From Pseudarthrobacter oxydans (lineage in GTDB: Bacteria > Actinomycetota > Actinomycetes > Actinomycetales > Micrococcaceae), in NCBI RefSeq assembly GCF_013314975.1, contig NZ_JABTYH010000011.1, forward strand, positions 1-64,000: DNA of 64,000 nucleotides, in the 5' to 3' direction. Under the pieces are notes generated by a model. It was not told the DNA's origin, made no database searches, and saw nothing but the letters and a program-made list of their open reading frames with translations. This document shows, in pieces, positions 1 through 8,793 of the stretch; position 1 is the first letter of the stretch, and each line of letters begins with the position of its first letter. A program made the translations under genes and the position numbers.

Positions 1-1
1 G

Positions 2-19
2 GCAACCTTCAAGAAGTAA
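2..19 (+). CDS. C-terminal tail of an upstream plus-strand gene (partial)
   Basis: Only the last five codons (ATFKK) and a TAA stop would lie in the window. The call rests on the strong plus-strand terminator that follows within 16 bases, which needs a plus-strand gene to serve. The other two frames have no stop at this place. The product cannot be told from five residues. Confidence 0.3.
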   Translation, partial: ATFKK

Positions 20-34
20 CACCTCTCCCTAACG

Positions 35-94
35 CCCGACGGCGGCACCGAAGGTTCTGAAGCTGCAGAACCCGGGTGCCGCCGTCGGGGTTTT
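35..94 (+). terminator. Rho-independent terminator, composite hairpin
   Basis: A perfect 15-bp stem (35-49 with 75-89) encloses a second 7-bp stem (GGTTCTG 53-59 with CAGAACC 66-72). TTTT follows at 91-94 on the plus strand. It ends the plus-strand transcript entering from the left and lies tail to tail with ggt, so it may also stop ggt transcription, though the minus side has no U-run. Confidence 0.8.
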
Positions 95-113
95 ACGAAA
101 GATCCGGCGTTGG

Positions 114-2003
114 CTACTTGTGCGAAGGTTTGACCACCAGGGCCGAGCCCCCGCCGCGGCGCGTCGGTTCGGCCACGGCAGTGGCCTTCTTCCCGTCGTC
201 GCTGAACTCGATGGCCGTAGCGGCGCCGATCTCAGACGCGGACGTACCGGGCGCACCTGCCGCGGAGAAGTTGTGGCCGTACCGTGTGGCAAGGTCCTTT
301 CCATACGGCGTGTCAATGAACGCCTGCTCAGCGGTCACACTTGCCGTGTTGCGCTGCGAGGCACGCGGCGCGGCCAAGGCGTCCTGGATGTTCATGCCCA
401 GGTCAATCCGATTAATGAGCATCTGCAGGACGGTGGTGATGATGGTGGAGCCGCCCGGAGAGCCAAGTGCCAGGAACGGTTCGCCGTCCTTGAGCACAAT
501 GGTGGGTGACATGGACGAGCGCGGCCGCTTCCCCGGCTCGATGCGGTTCGGGTCCGTAGCGCTGTAGACGGGCGAGAAGTCCGTAAGCTCGTTGTTCAGG
601 ATGAACCCGCGGCCGGGAACTGTTATACCGGAGCCGCCCGTCTGCTCGATGGTGAGGGTGTATTCGACCACGTTGCCCCACTTGTCCGAGACGGTGAGGT
701 TGGTGGTGTTGATGTTCTCCGTATCCGGTGCGTCGTTCAGTGCCATCGGCTTGGCCGGGCACACGCCGTCGTACGACCCTACGTCCCCTGCAGCCACGGG
801 CTTGGTGGCGGCACGATGGGGGTCAATGGCGCAGGACCTCTCCTTCCCGAATTTAGAGTCAAGGACTTCTTCGGTGGGGACATCCACAAAGGCAGGGTCC
901 CCCACGTACTTTCCACGGTCGGCAAAAGCGAGCGCGCTGGCCTCGAGGTAGTAATGCAGAGCCCGCGCGGTATTGTCGTTGCCCCTGCCCTCGCCTTTGG
1001 CCAGATCGGCAAGGTTGAAAACGTCCAGGATGTTGAGGGCCTCACCCACGGTCGTACCACCACTGCTGGAAGGCGCCATGCCGTACACGTCGTAATCGCG
1101 GTACTCAACGTGAGTGGGGTCTTGGTCAAGGGCCTCGTAGTCATCCAGGTCTTCGGTTGTCATCACGCCTGCCGGACCAGGAACCGGAACTTTGGCGTCC
1201 ACGGATGAGGGGGCGTTCCGGACAGTGGACACAATCTCTTCGGCAAGCGGGCCCTCATAGAACTCATCCACGCCCTTGTGTCCCAAAATCCGATAGGTCT
1301 CGGCAAGGTCCGGATTTGTAAAAACAGTTCCAACCGCGGGAGGAGCACCTCCAGGCAAGAACAGCTCCCTCGTAGCGGCAAACGGAGCAAAGCGGTCCTG
1401 GTTGTCCGCAGTCTGCAGCCGGAAGGTTTCGTCCACCACAAAACCATCTTCGGCAACGTCGATGGCAGGTTCCAGCGCTTCTGCAAGGTTCATGCTGCCC
1501 CAGCGATCCAGCGCGCGTTCCCAAGTTGCCGGAGTCCCTGGGACACCAACAGACATTCCACTTGTAGCCTGCTTGCGGAACGGGTAGGCAACAGGTTTGT
1601 CCGCGGGACTGGCTGGGTCGATGAACGCATCTCTGGGCATGGCGGCAGGCGCAGTCTCACGTCCGTCGATAGTGCTGATCTTTTCCGTCTCGGCGTCGTA
1701 GTACACAAAGTATCCGCCGCCCCCGATCCCGGCGCTGTACGGCTCGGTAACGCCCAGCGTTGCCGCGGCGGCGACGGCTGCGTCCACGGCGTTGCCTCCC
1801 TTGCGCAGGATTTTGATGGCAGCCTCAGATGCGTCCAGGTCGACGGTACTGACGGCGCCGCCATAGCCGGTGGCTACAGGGGTCTTTTTGGATTTATCAT
1901 CCTGCCCCGAATCGGCAGATGCCGGGCTGGTTAAGGCACCGGTTGTCACGCTCATCGCCAGCGCTGCAGTGACCGCAGCGAACCGGCGTCCCAGATATGG
2001 CAT
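114..2003 (-). CDS. ggt: Gamma-glutamyltransferase (glutathione hydrolase), secreted
   Basis: Cleaves gamma-glutamyl bonds of glutathione and related peptides outside the membrane, and can transfer the glutamyl group. The 629 residues begin with a Sec-type signal peptide with a likely cut after ASA (residue 30). The Ntn-hydrolase family pattern is clear: [12 protein letters not shown] near the N-terminus, [11 protein letters not shown], and the self-cleavage/nucleophile site NTTNLTV, where Thr433 would become the N-terminal nucleophile of the small subunit. SMSPTIVL and GSPGGSTI follow as in the family. Length is usual for a precursor. Start: AGGAG sits 5 bases before ATG. Divergent from the lactate dehydrogenase gene. 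Confidence 0.95.
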   Translation of the reverse strand: MPYLGRRFAAVTAALAMSVTTGALTSPASADSGQDDKSKKTPVATGYGGAVSTVDLDASEAAIKILRKGGNAVDAAVAAAATLGVTEPYSAGIGGGGYFVYYDAETEKISTIDGRETAPAAMPRDAFIDPASPADKPVAYPFRKQATSGMSVGVPGTPATWERALDRWGSMNLAEALEPAIDVAEDGFVVDETFRLQTADNQDRFAPFAATRELFLPGGAPPAVGTVFTNPDLAETYRILGHKGVDEFYEGPLAEEIVSTVRNAPSSVDAKVPVPGPAGVMTTEDLDDYEALDQDPTHVEYRDYDVYGMAPSSSGGTTVGEALNILDVFNLADLAKGEGRGNDNTARALHYYLEASALAFADRGKYVGDPAFVDVPTEEVLDSKFGKERSCAIDPHRAATKPVAAGDVGSYDGVCPAKPMALNDAPDTENINTTNLTVSDKWGNVVEYTLTIEQTGGSGITVPGRGFILNNELTDFSPVYSATDPNRIEPGKRPRSSMSPTIVLKDGEPFLALGSPGGSTIITTVLQMLINRIDLGMNIQDALAAPRASQRNTASVTAEQAFIDTPYGKDLATRYGHNFSAAGAPGTSASEIGAATAIEFSDDGKKATAVAEPTRRGGGSALVVKPSHK

Positions 2004-2040
2004 GGTTGCTCCTGAAAGGGGTGCGGGTGAGGTGGATCAC

Positions 2041-2069
2041 ACGCTACTCCTCCCGGAATGGACACTCAA
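2041..2069 (-). promoter_or_regulatory. Predicted ggt promoter
   Basis: On the minus strand TTGAGT (2064-2069) is followed after 17 bases by TAGCGT (2041-2046), about 37 bases before the ggt start codon. Spacing is ideal for the housekeeping sigma factor; the boxes match moderately. Confidence 0.5.
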
Positions 2070-2169
2070 CGCTCCCGCCTACCCTTGCTGCCTCGGTAGC
2101 ATGAAAGCCACTGCCGGGAGTTGCACCACCAACACGGGCCCCGTTCGGGCCGGGGAATCGAGGTACCTC

Positions 2170-3117
2170 ATGTCAGGATCCAAACTCGCAGTTGTGGGAG
2201 CCGGGAGTGTGGGAAGTTCCCTTGCGTACGCTGCCCTGATCCGTGGTTCGGCCAGCAACATCGCCCTGTTCGACGTCAATGCCGCCAAGGCTGACGCCGA
2301 AGTGCTGGACCTCGCCCACGGCACCCAGTTCGCTGCCGCCGCTGCGTCCATGACCGGCGGCGGCGACATCGCCGTGACGGAGGGCGCCGACGTCGTGGTC
2401 ATCACGGCCGGAGCCAAGCAGGCGCCCGGCCAGACCCGGCTGGACCTCGCCGGAACCAACGTGCGGATCCTGGAAGAGCTTATGCCCCGGCTCCTCAAGC
2501 ACGCCCCGGACGCGGTCTACGTCCTGGTCACCAACCCCTGCGACGTGCTCACCGTGGCAGCGCAGAAGATCTCCGGGCTCCCGGCGGGGCGTATCTTTTC
2601 CTCCGGCACGGTCCTTGACACCTCCCGGCTGCGCTGGCTGCTGGCCCGCCGGGCGGGAGTGGCCGTGCCCAGCGTCCACGCCAGCATCGTGGGCGAGCAC
2701 GGGGACACGGAGTTCCCCGTGTGGTCCACGGCAACCATCGGACCCATCCCGGTCCGCGACTGGACGGTGGACGGGGAGCACGTCTTCACCCCCGAATACC
2801 TGGCCGAGACGGCACGCGAAGTGACGCAGGCGGCGTACAAAGTCATCGCCGGCAAGGGTGCAACCAATTACGCAATCGGCCTCTCCGGCGCGCGCATCGT
2901 GGAAGCCCTGCTCCGCGATGACAAAGCAGTGCTGCCGGTGTCCACGGTGCTGGACGGACAGCACGGAATTTCCGGGGTGGCCCTCTCCCTGCCGAGCGTC
3001 GTGGGGCGCGGCGGCGTCCACACCGTCCTGGAAATGCCCATGGACGACGGCGAGCTGGCAGCCCTGCAGCATTCCGCCGACACCCTGCGGCACACGCTGG
3101 GCACCCTGGGCATCTGA
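2170..3117 (+). CDS. ldh: L-lactate dehydrogenase
   Basis: NAD-dependent interconversion of lactate and pyruvate in the cytoplasm. The 315-residue protein has the Rossmann motif GAGSVGSS at its N-terminus, DLAHGT, the mobile loop [11 protein letters not shown] (Gln at the position that selects lactate; malate dehydrogenases carry Arg there), [17 protein letters not shown] with the substrate Arg, and the catalytic histidine in GEHGDTE (His177). I chose ATG 2170, with GAGG upstream, because it opens directly on the Rossmann strand; the frame stays open upstream to 1870 but that stretch is unlike the family and overlaps the ggt start. Monocistronic. Confidence 0.93.
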   Translation: MSGSKLAVVGAGSVGSSLAYAALIRGSASNIALFDVNAAKADAEVLDLAHGTQFAAAAASMTGGGDIAVTEGADVVVITAGAKQAPGQTRLDLAGTNVRILEELMPRLLKHAPDAVYVLVTNPCDVLTVAAQKISGLPAGRIFSSGTVLDTSRLRWLLARRAGVAVPSVHASIVGEHGDTEFPVWSTATIGPIPVRDWTVDGEHVFTPEYLAETAREVTQAAYKVIAGKGATNYAIGLSGARIVEALLRDDKAVLPVSTVLDGQHGISGVALSLPSVVGRGGVHTVLEMPMDDGELAALQHSADTLRHTLGTLGI

Positions 3118-3255
3118 GAACCTTCGCCGGCGCGCGGCCGGCCGTCATGCAACGCCCCCGCAACCCCCGGGCCGCCGCGGTTCGCATATGCTCAGCAGAG
3201 CGCTGCACACCGCTGCTCAAACTGTTCAACGAAGAACCACCACAGGAGTAGACCC

Positions 3256-4581
3256 ATGACCAACTGGCGCATCAGGGATTTCCACTCGGCGGACCTGGAC
3301 GGCATCCTGCACCTCTGGGAAAGCCTCAAGGCAAGCAACGTGGAACCCGTCTACGCCCTCTCCGAGGTACTGGCTTCCTGCGAGAAGGACCACGCCGTGG
3401 TGGCGGTGCAGGGCGAGCAGGTGGTGGGGGCCGCCGTCGGACGCGCCGCCCACGACCAGGGCTGGATCGTCTTCCTGGCCACGCTGCCCGAATACCGTGG
3501 CCGCGGGATCGGCACCTCGCTGCTCGCCGCCGTCGAAAACCGCATGGCACCCCACGGCCTCAACAAGCTCTCAGCCCTCATGCCGGAGTCCGAAACCCGG
3601 GTGGAGGCGTTCCTCAGCCGGGGATTCGCCCTGAAGAAAAACCTGCGCTACTTCGAGCGCACCATCCCCGTCCAGCGGCAGGAGCTCGGCGCGCTCGGAC
3701 AGCTCGGCGGACGCGTCCTGGCTCGGGACCTCTGGGAAAACGTGGCAGGCATGCGCAAGGAAAAGGAACTGCTGGAACGCCGCCTGGTCCTTCCGCTCGC
3801 CGAAGCGGACCTCGCTGACGAGTTCGGCGTAGTGCCGCCGCGCGCCGTCGTCCTTTTCGGCCCGCCCGGCACCGGCAAGACCACCTTCGCCAAAGCCATC
3901 GCGTCCAGGCTGGAATGGCCGTTTGTGGAGGTGTTCCCGTCCCGGCTCGCGGCCGACCCGCAGGGCCTGGCCGGGGCACTGCGGGAGACGTTCCTTGAGA
4001 TCGCCGAACTTGAGCACGCCGTGGTGTTCATCGATGAGGTGGAGGAGATCGCGTCCCAGCGCTCCGGTGAGCCGCCGTCCCCGCTGCAGGGCGTCACCAA
4101 CGAGCTGCTCAAGATCATCCCGGCTTTCCGCGAGCAGCCCGGCCGCCTGCTGGTCTGCGCCACCAACTTCATCCGCGCCCTGGACTCGGCCTTCCTGCGC
4201 CATGGCCGGTTCGACTACGTCATCCCGATCGGACTGCCGGACCGGCAGGCCCGCGAAGCCATGTGGCAGCGTTTCATTCCCGCGCCCGTGGTGGACACCG
4301 TGGACGTGGAACTGCTCGTGGAGCGGACCGAGGGCTTTTCCCCGGCAGACATTGAGTACGCCGCGCGCAGTGCTTCGCAGCGGGCTCTGGAGAACGTGGT
4401 CTACGGCAAGGACGACGACGGCGGGCTGGGCTCCGGAGGCGCGCTTTCCGTCCGCGGGGCGGTGCGGAAGGGCCCGTCCACCGAGGACTACCTGGACGCC
4501 ATCGCCGACACCCGGACAACCGTCAGTGCCGAAGTACACCAGGAGTTCCTGGAGGACATCGACGCCCTGGGCCGCGTCTAG
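3256..4581 (+). CDS. GNAT acetyltransferase - AAA+ ATPase fusion protein
   Basis: Residues 1 to about 135 form a GNAT fold with the acetyl-CoA signature (LPEYRGRGIGTSLLAAVE). A charged linker leads to an AAA+ module: Walker A GPPGTGKTT (Lys208), Walker B VVFIDEVEE (Asp260-Glu261), sensor-1 ATNF, and an arginine-finger-like HGRFDYVIPIGLPDR. The ATPase half resembles 26S/FtsH-type classical AAA domains. Function is not known from sequence; an ATP-driven remodeller that acetylates or targets a partner is a guess. SD AGGAG lies 7 bases before ATG. No obvious operon partner: LtrA follows after 45 bases but seems to have its own promoter. Confidence 0.85.
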   Translation: MTNWRIRDFHSADLDGILHLWESLKASNVEPVYALSEVLASCEKDHAVVAVQGEQVVGAAVGRAAHDQGWIVFLATLPEYRGRGIGTSLLAAVENRMAPHGLNKLSALMPESETRVEAFLSRGFALKKNLRYFERTIPVQRQELGALGQLGGRVLARDLWENVAGMRKEKELLERRLVLPLAEADLADEFGVVPPRAVVLFGPPGTGKTTFAKAIASRLEWPFVEVFPSRLAADPQGLAGALRETFLEIAELEHAVVFIDEVEEIASQRSGEPPSPLQGVTNELLKIIPAFREQPGRLLVCATNFIRALDSAFLRHGRFDYVIPIGLPDRQAREAMWQRFIPAPVVDTVDVELLVERTEGFSPADIEYAARSASQRALENVVYGKDDDGGLGSGGALSVRGAVRKGPSTEDYLDAIADTRTTVSAEVHQEFLEDIDALGRV

Positions 4582-4613
4582 GACATAACTTTCGGGGCGG
4601 GATCGGCGGGGCG

Positions 4614-4619
4614 TAATCT
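4614..4619 (+). promoter_or_regulatory. -10 box of the ltrA-like gene (leaderless type)
   Basis: TAATCT stands 7 bases before the ATG at 4627, and no Shine-Dalgarno is visible between them, so transcription would start at or next to the start codon. Confidence 0.45.
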
Positions 4620-4626
4620 TTGACCC

Positions 4627-5883
4627 ATGTCCTCCAATCCCCTCCGCCATGCCATGGCGCGCATGGGCGGCCGAGACCCGCACGAGGCAGACCGGGCCGC
4701 CACTCCGCTTGAACTCTTCTTCGACCTGACCTTCGTCATCGCCTTTGGGGTTGCCGGCAGCCAGTTCGCCCACGAAATCGCGGAAGCCCACGTCCTGGCC
4801 GGGCTGCTGGGCTTCTCCTTCGCGATGTTCGCCGTGATCTGGGCATGGATCAACTTCACCTGGTTCGCCAGCGCCTATGACACGGACGACTGGATCTTCC
4901 GCGTGGTCACCATGATCCAGATCGTGGGGGTCCTGGTCCTGGCAATGGGGATTGAGCCCATGTTCCACTCGCTGGTGGAGGGCGACCATGTGGACAACGC
5001 GGTGATGGTGGGCGGCTACGTGGTGATGCGGCTCGCCCTGGTATCCCAGTGGCTCAGGGCAGCCCGGCAGGACCCGGCCCGACGTGAAACGTGCCTCCGC
5101 TACGCGCGGTATCTCGCGCTGGTGCAGCTGGGGTGGATCGCGGTGGCCGTGATCGAGGCTGACGTGCCCACCACGCTCATCATGATTGCGCCGCTGATCG
5201 TCCTTGAAATGGCCACCCCCTTCGCCGCCGAACGGAAAACCAGGACACCCTGGCACGCGCACCACATCGCTGAACGGTACGGCCTGCTGGCCATCATTGC
5301 CCTCGGTGAATGCCTGATCGGCGCCATCGAGACACTCCGGGCCATCGTGGCCAACCACGGCTGGAGCGTCGACGCGGCGCTGGTGGGTTTCGGCGGGACG
5401 GCTCTGGCATTTGCCATGTGGTGGATCTACTTCATGCTGCCGGCCGGACGGGCCCTGCACCTGCGCCGGCACCGGTCCTTCCTCTTTGGCTACGGCCATA
5501 TCCCCATCTTCGCCGCCATTGCGGCCACCGGCGCGGGCCTGCACGTGGCCGCGTACTACATTGACCACGAAGCCCACATCAGCGCAGCCGCGGCGGTGGC
5601 CAGCATCGCCATTCCGGTAGCACTGTTCAAGGGCTCCGTGACGTGGCTGTACAGCATCATGGTGGGCCCGGACCGCACGGTGATCACGGTCGCCGGCGGC
5701 GTGCTGGCCGCCATGGCCGCTTCAGTCGGCCTGGCTGCGGCGGGCGCATCGGTCCCCGTCTGCCTTCTGGTCATTGTGCTGGCGCTCGGTGCCTCCATCG
5801 TGATCGATGAACGCCGCGGGTCCGGCCGGCTGCATCTTGCGCTGCAGAGGCTGGAAGCAGCTACCGCTCCCCGGGCGAGGTAG
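4627..5883 (+). CDS. ltrA: LtrA-family low temperature requirement membrane protein
   Basis: A 418-residue polytopic membrane protein with about ten hydrophobic segments. The N-terminal ELFFDLTFVIAFG and HEADR... lead is the hallmark of the LtrA family, named from a Listeria gene needed for growth in the cold; the molecular role remains unproven in general. Internal conserved blocks include ERYGLLAIIALGE and the late FLFGYGHIPIFAAI. Its last 23 bases overlap the end of the convergent HD-protein gene. It has its own leaderless-type -10 box. Confidence 0.85.
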   Translation: MSSNPLRHAMARMGGRDPHEADRAATPLELFFDLTFVIAFGVAGSQFAHEIAEAHVLAGLLGFSFAMFAVIWAWINFTWFASAYDTDDWIFRVVTMIQIVGVLVLAMGIEPMFHSLVEGDHVDNAVMVGGYVVMRLALVSQWLRAARQDPARRETCLRYARYLALVQLGWIAVAVIEADVPTTLIMIAPLIVLEMATPFAAERKTRTPWHAHHIAERYGLLAIIALGECLIGAIETLRAIVANHGWSVDAALVGFGGTALAFAMWWIYFMLPAGRALHLRRHRSFLFGYGHIPIFAAIAATGAGLHVAAYYIDHEAHISAAAAVASIAIPVALFKGSVTWLYSIMVGPDRTVITVAGGVLAAMAASVGLAAAGASVPVCLLVIVLALGASIVIDERRGSGRLHLALQRLEAATAPRAR

Positions 5884-6535
5884 CTCCGGGAGCCTCACTG
5901 CCGGCAGCATCCCCCTCCGGGGCGGCAGGAACGCCGTCGTCGTAGGACAGGTTCTCGTAGTCCGTGGTGTCCTCCTCGTCCAACCGGTCATCGAGTTCCT
6001 CCAGCAGCCACGGATTCACGCGGGCCAGGATCTTCCGGATCTCCTCAACCTCGACGGCGGCGTACAGCACCGGGCGGGCGTCCCGGTACTTGGTGACAGG
6101 CGGCCTGTCCGGCCACTTGTCCGCCAGAGCCTGGACGCGCTCAGGCAGCGAGTTGTGCGCGTTGTCCGCGATCTTGACCAAGGCGGCGTCATGGTCCTCG
6201 GCGATCTCGCGGATCCCTGCCTGGTAATCGTCCGGGTTGCTGTGCAGCCGGTTGGTGACCCGTTCGATGATTTCCACGGCCCGCTCCGATACACCCATGT
6301 CCAGCAGGGCCTGCCGGGTCATGGGGGTGTCCTCGGCAATGTCGTGCAGGTAGCCGGCGATCCGGATGTCGTCGTCAAAGTCGGCCAGCGCGTCCCCCAC
6401 GGCGAGGACGTGGTCCTTGTAGGGCCTTTTCAGCTTGTCCTTCTGGCGGTTGTGGGCCACCTCGGCAAGGACCTTTGCGGTCTCTACGGTGAATGAGGGC
6501 GCCGGGGTCTGCTCCGCAGCATGCTGGTCTGACAT
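5861..6535 (-). CDS. HD-domain phosphohydrolase, MESH1/SpoT-hydrolase-like
   Basis: 224 residues. The region 20-130 follows the pattern of the (p)ppGpp hydrolase HD domain: AHNRQKD..RPYKDHVLAV, then YLHDIAEDT (the HD doublet followed by ED as in RelA/SpoT/MESH1), and later ALVKIADNAHN, matching the KxADxxxN block of that group. I infer a small HD hydrolase of an alarmone or other nucleotide; substrate unproven. The last 60 residues are acidic and low-complexity. It starts 9 bases after the gluQ stop, so it can be co-transcribed, but a TAGGCT box 6 bases before its ATG suggests an extra leaderless promoter. Confidence 0.7.
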   Translation of the reverse strand: MSDQHAAEQTPAPSFTVETAKVLAEVAHNRQKDKLKRPYKDHVLAVGDALADFDDDIRIAGYLHDIAEDTPMTRQALLDMGVSERAVEIIERVTNRLHSNPDDYQAGIREIAEDHDAALVKIADNAHNSLPERVQALADKWPDRPPVTKYRDARPVLYAAVEVEEIRKILARVNPWLLEELDDRLDEEDTTDYENLSYDDGVPAAPEGDAAGSEAPGATSPGER

Positions 6536-6541
6536 GCCCTA

Positions 6542-6547
6542 AGCCTA
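6542..6547 (-). promoter_or_regulatory. -10 box of the HD-protein gene inside the gluQ stop
   Basis: TAGGCT on the minus strand, exactly 6 bases before ATG 6535, overlaps the gluQ stop codon. No Shine-Dalgarno is present, which fits a leaderless transcript. Confidence 0.45.
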
Positions 6548-7426
6548 CGGGCCGCCCCACACCCAGGGCTCCCTCGGCAGGGCATCCGGCGCGAACGCAG
6601 CCAGGGCGTTCCCTAGCGGCCCTGCCGGCAGCCCCAGCGATTCCAGCAGCCGGTCCCGTACGGCAGCGGGGGGACTCCCCGCGTCCGCGAGGTCCCGGAG
6701 CGTCACCGCTCCGTCGCGCTTTGCCAGGCGGGCGCCGTCGCTGTTCACCACCAGGGGAACATGCGCATATTCCGGAGAAGGAATACCCAGCAGGGATGCC
6801 AGGTAGGCCTGCCGCGGGGTGGACGGCAGAAGATCGTCGCCGCGCACCACCTGGTCGATGCCCTGCTCGGCGTCGTCCACGACCACTGCGAGGTTGTAGG
6901 CGGTGACACCGTCATTGCGGCGCAGCACGAAGTCGTCCACCACGCCGGTGAATTCCCCGTGCAGGAGGTCCCGCACGGTGTACTCGGCCGTGTCAGCGCG
7001 GAGCCGGATGGCGGCCGGCCTGGTGGAACGCTTGAACTCCAGTTCAGCGGTATCGAGGTTCCGGCACGTTCCGGGGTAGGCACCCTGCGGCGCGTGCGGG
7101 GCGGACGGAGCCTCCTGGATTTCGCGCCTGGTACAGAAGCACTCATAGGTGAGGCCTGCCGCCTCCAGCCGCGAGATCGCCCCGGCGTACAGCGGACCGC
7201 GGGCGGTCTGGCGCACCACGTCGCCGTCCCAGGTGACCCCTACGGCCTGCAGGTCCCCCAGCTGCCCGGCCTCTGCGCCGGACCGGGCGCGGTCAAGGTC
7301 CTCCACGCGGAGCAGGAACGTCCGGCCGGTGGAGCGGGCAAACAGCCACGCGAGGATTGCCGTGCGCAGGTTTCCTACGTGGAGCTCCCCGGAAGGACTC
7401 GGGGCGAAGCGGCCGGCGGAATTCAT
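6545..7426 (-). CDS. gluQ: Glutamyl-Q tRNA(Asp) synthetase
   Basis: Activates glutamate and attaches it to queuosine at position 34 of tRNA-Asp; a truncated paralogue of glutamyl-tRNA synthetase lacking the anticodon-binding domain. Seen: RFAPSPSGELHVGNLRTA with a HIGH-like HVGN, the zinc ligands C-x-C...C in YECFCTRREI and YPGTCRNL, and a KMSKS-like RLAKRDGAV. Length 293 is normal for the family. No Shine-Dalgarno; TAGTGT stands 6 bases upstream of ATG. Downstream, 9 bases away, is the HD hydrolase. Confidence 0.92.
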   Translation of the reverse strand: MNSAGRFAPSPSGELHVGNLRTAILAWLFARSTGRTFLLRVEDLDRARSGAEAGQLGDLQAVGVTWDGDVVRQTARGPLYAGAISRLEAAGLTYECFCTRREIQEAPSAPHAPQGAYPGTCRNLDTAELEFKRSTRPAAIRLRADTAEYTVRDLLHGEFTGVVDDFVLRRNDGVTAYNLAVVVDDAEQGIDQVVRGDDLLPSTPRQAYLASLLGIPSPEYAHVPLVVNSDGARLAKRDGAVTLRDLADAGSPPAAVRDRLLESLGLPAGPLGNALAAFAPDALPREPWVWGGP

Positions 7427-7432
7427 GGTTCA

Positions 7433-7438
7433 ACACTA
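7433..7438 (-). promoter_or_regulatory. gluQ -10 box (leaderless type)
   Basis: TAGTGT on the minus strand with a 6-base gap to ATG 7426 and no ribosome-binding site. Confidence 0.45.
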
Positions 7439-7468
7439 TGCGCGGGACGCGGCGCCCGGGGACAACAC

Positions 7469-7527
7469 AAGGGCCCCTCAGCTACCGATGACTTCGGACA
7501 TCCGACGCCGGTAGTTCAGGGGCCCTT
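7469..7527. other. Long imperfect hairpin in the gluQ/lrp divergent region
   Basis: The 340 bases between the gluQ start and the lrp start contain no convincing gene. They hold this 59-base hairpin: 19-bp outer stem (7469-7487 with 7509-7527, one mismatch and one G-T pair) and an inner TCGGA/TCCGA stem. It lies upstream of both divergent starts, so it is not where a terminator is expected. It could be a leader structure of the lrp gene, a repeat palindrome, or the end of an unseen short RNA. Confidence 0.6.
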
Positions 7528-7766
7528 GCCGTGTTTACAGAAAGACCATGGTGTGAACAAGAGTCAATCAGGGCAGCCTCCTTGCGGGAAGCGGTGTCCA
7601 GTTTCCGGGTGGTGTGCCGGTAGCCTGTGAGCCTGCGGGGATCAGCGATAGCTTTTCCCTCATTGCCAACATTTCACCAGCATCCGTACAGTTGGTGCAA
7701 CAGGCGCAGCTGCCGTTGATCAGCCTGATCACTCTCAGCGGCGCAAAACGGCAGGAAGTGATCAGA

Positions 7767-8225
7767 TTGCAGGAACTGGACTCCACCGACAAGCGGATCC
7801 TCGGGGCGCTGGACGAGGATCCACGGGTTCCCATCATGGTGCTGGCCCAGCGGCTGGGCCTGGCCCGCGGCACGGTCCAGTCCCGGCTGGAACGCATGAC
7901 GGCGTCGGGCGCCCTTCGCCCCAACAGCAGCAGGGTGCTGCCTGCCGCGCTCGGACGCGGGGTAGCCGCTTCGGTCAGCGCCGAACTGGACCAGAGCCAC
8001 CTCAACGAGGCCATCGCCGCCCTCCGGGAGATCCCGGAGGTCCTGGAATGCCACGCCCCCGCCGGCGACACGGACCTGCTGATCCGCGTGGTGGCCACCA
8101 GCCCTGACGACCTCTACCGGGTGTCAGAGGAAATCAGGCTCTGCCCGGGCATCGTGCGCACCTCCACCAGCATGTTCCTGCGCGAGGTCATTCCGTACCG
8201 CACCACGGGACTGCTCAAGGAGTAG
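7767..8225 (+). CDS. Lrp/AsnC-family transcriptional regulator
   Basis: A feast/famine-type regulator: N-terminal winged HTH (LDSTDKRILGALDEDPR...VLAQRLGLARGTVQSRLERM) and a C-terminal RAM/AsnC effector domain ending in the TSTSMFLRE block. The frame is open from 7614, but the domain starts just after 7767; TTG 7767 has AGGAA about 9 bases upstream and gives 152 residues, the family size. GTG 7758 would put the SD too close. Ligand unknown; an amino acid is usual. Convergent with a second Lrp gene, 42 bases apart. Confidence 0.85.
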   Translation: MQELDSTDKRILGALDEDPRVPIMVLAQRLGLARGTVQSRLERMTASGALRPNSSRVLPAALGRGVAASVSAELDQSHLNEAIAALREIPEVLECHAPAGDTDLLIRVVATSPDDLYRVSEEIRLCPGIVRTSTSMFLREVIPYRTTGLLKE

Positions 8226-8267
8226 GGCGCAGGAGCATCAAGTGCCTGGCAGCATCCGGGACACGGC

Positions 8268-8723
8268 CTAGACGGGAGGTCCCGCGTTGGACTTCAGGTT
8301 CTTCATCACCAGCGTGGACGTCAGCCGCTCCACGCCGGGCAGGGACGTAAGTTCGGCGTCGTAGAACCGCTGGTACGCGGGCAGGTCCTCGGCGATGACC
8401 TTCAGCAGGTAGTCGGGGGAACCGAAAAGCCGCTGGGCCTCCACAATGTTGGGGTTGTCCGCCACGCGGTTCTCGAAGATCTCCATGGTTGCCTGGTCCA
8501 CCTGGCGGAGCGTGACAAAAACAATCGCCTCGAAGCCCAGGCCCACGGCAGCGGGGTCGATGTCCGCTTTGTAGCCCCGGATGACGCCTGCCCGTTCCAG
8601 GTCGCGCAGCCGCCGGTGGCAGGGAGCAACCGTCAGGCCCACTTTTCCGGCGAGCGCCGTGGCAGTCATGCGGCCGTCCTCTTTGAGGTGCCGCAAGATA
8701 TTCCTGTCGATATGATCAATCAC
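8268..8723 (-). CDS. Lrp/AsnC-family regulator, divergent from lysE-type exporter
   Basis: 151 residues with the canonical Lrp layout: MIDHIDRNILRHLKEDGR, the HTH (ATALAGKVGLTVAPCHRRLRDLE), and the RAM domain with GSPDYLLKVIAEDLPAYQRF and a GV.R..ST.V.K ending. It begins with GTG. The divergent neighbour is a LysE-family exporter, the classic arrangement of an Lrp activator with an amino-acid exporter (as in brnFE or argO-type loci), so I infer that it controls that exporter when an amino acid accumulates. Confidence 0.9.
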   Translation of the reverse strand: MIDHIDRNILRHLKEDGRMTATALAGKVGLTVAPCHRRLRDLERAGVIRGYKADIDPAAVGLGFEAIVFVTLRQVDQATMEIFENRVADNPNIVEAQRLFGSPDYLLKVIAEDLPAYQRFYDAELTSLPGVERLTSTLVMKNLKSNAGPPV

Positions 8724-8729
8724 GCAAGA

Positions 8730-8735
8730 ATCTTA
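8730..8735 (-). promoter_or_regulatory. -10 box of the second lrp gene (leaderless type)
   Basis: TAAGAT on the minus strand, 6 bases before GTG 8723, without a ribosome-binding site. Confidence 0.45.
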
Positions 8736-8793
8736 CCGCTTACCTCTCTATGCCAGCGAAAAAGGACAGCACTTCCGCCCCCAAAGTATCTAG

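Noticed and set aside
1870..2169. Longer N-terminus for lactate dehydrogenase
   Set aside because: The extra 100 residues overlap the ggt start and promoter and are unlike the family; ATG 2170 starts on the Rossmann strand with GAGG upstream.
3571..5577. 668-codon minus-strand ORF opposite the GNAT-AAA+ and ltrA genes
   Set aside because: Antisense to two clear genes; its composition (His, Gly, Arg, Asp-rich) is the usual shadow of GC-rich codons and shows no domain.
7427..7766. tRNA or riboswitch upstream of the lrp gene
   Set aside because: The hairpin does not fold as a tRNA and no known riboswitch core is recognisable; kept only as an unassigned structure.
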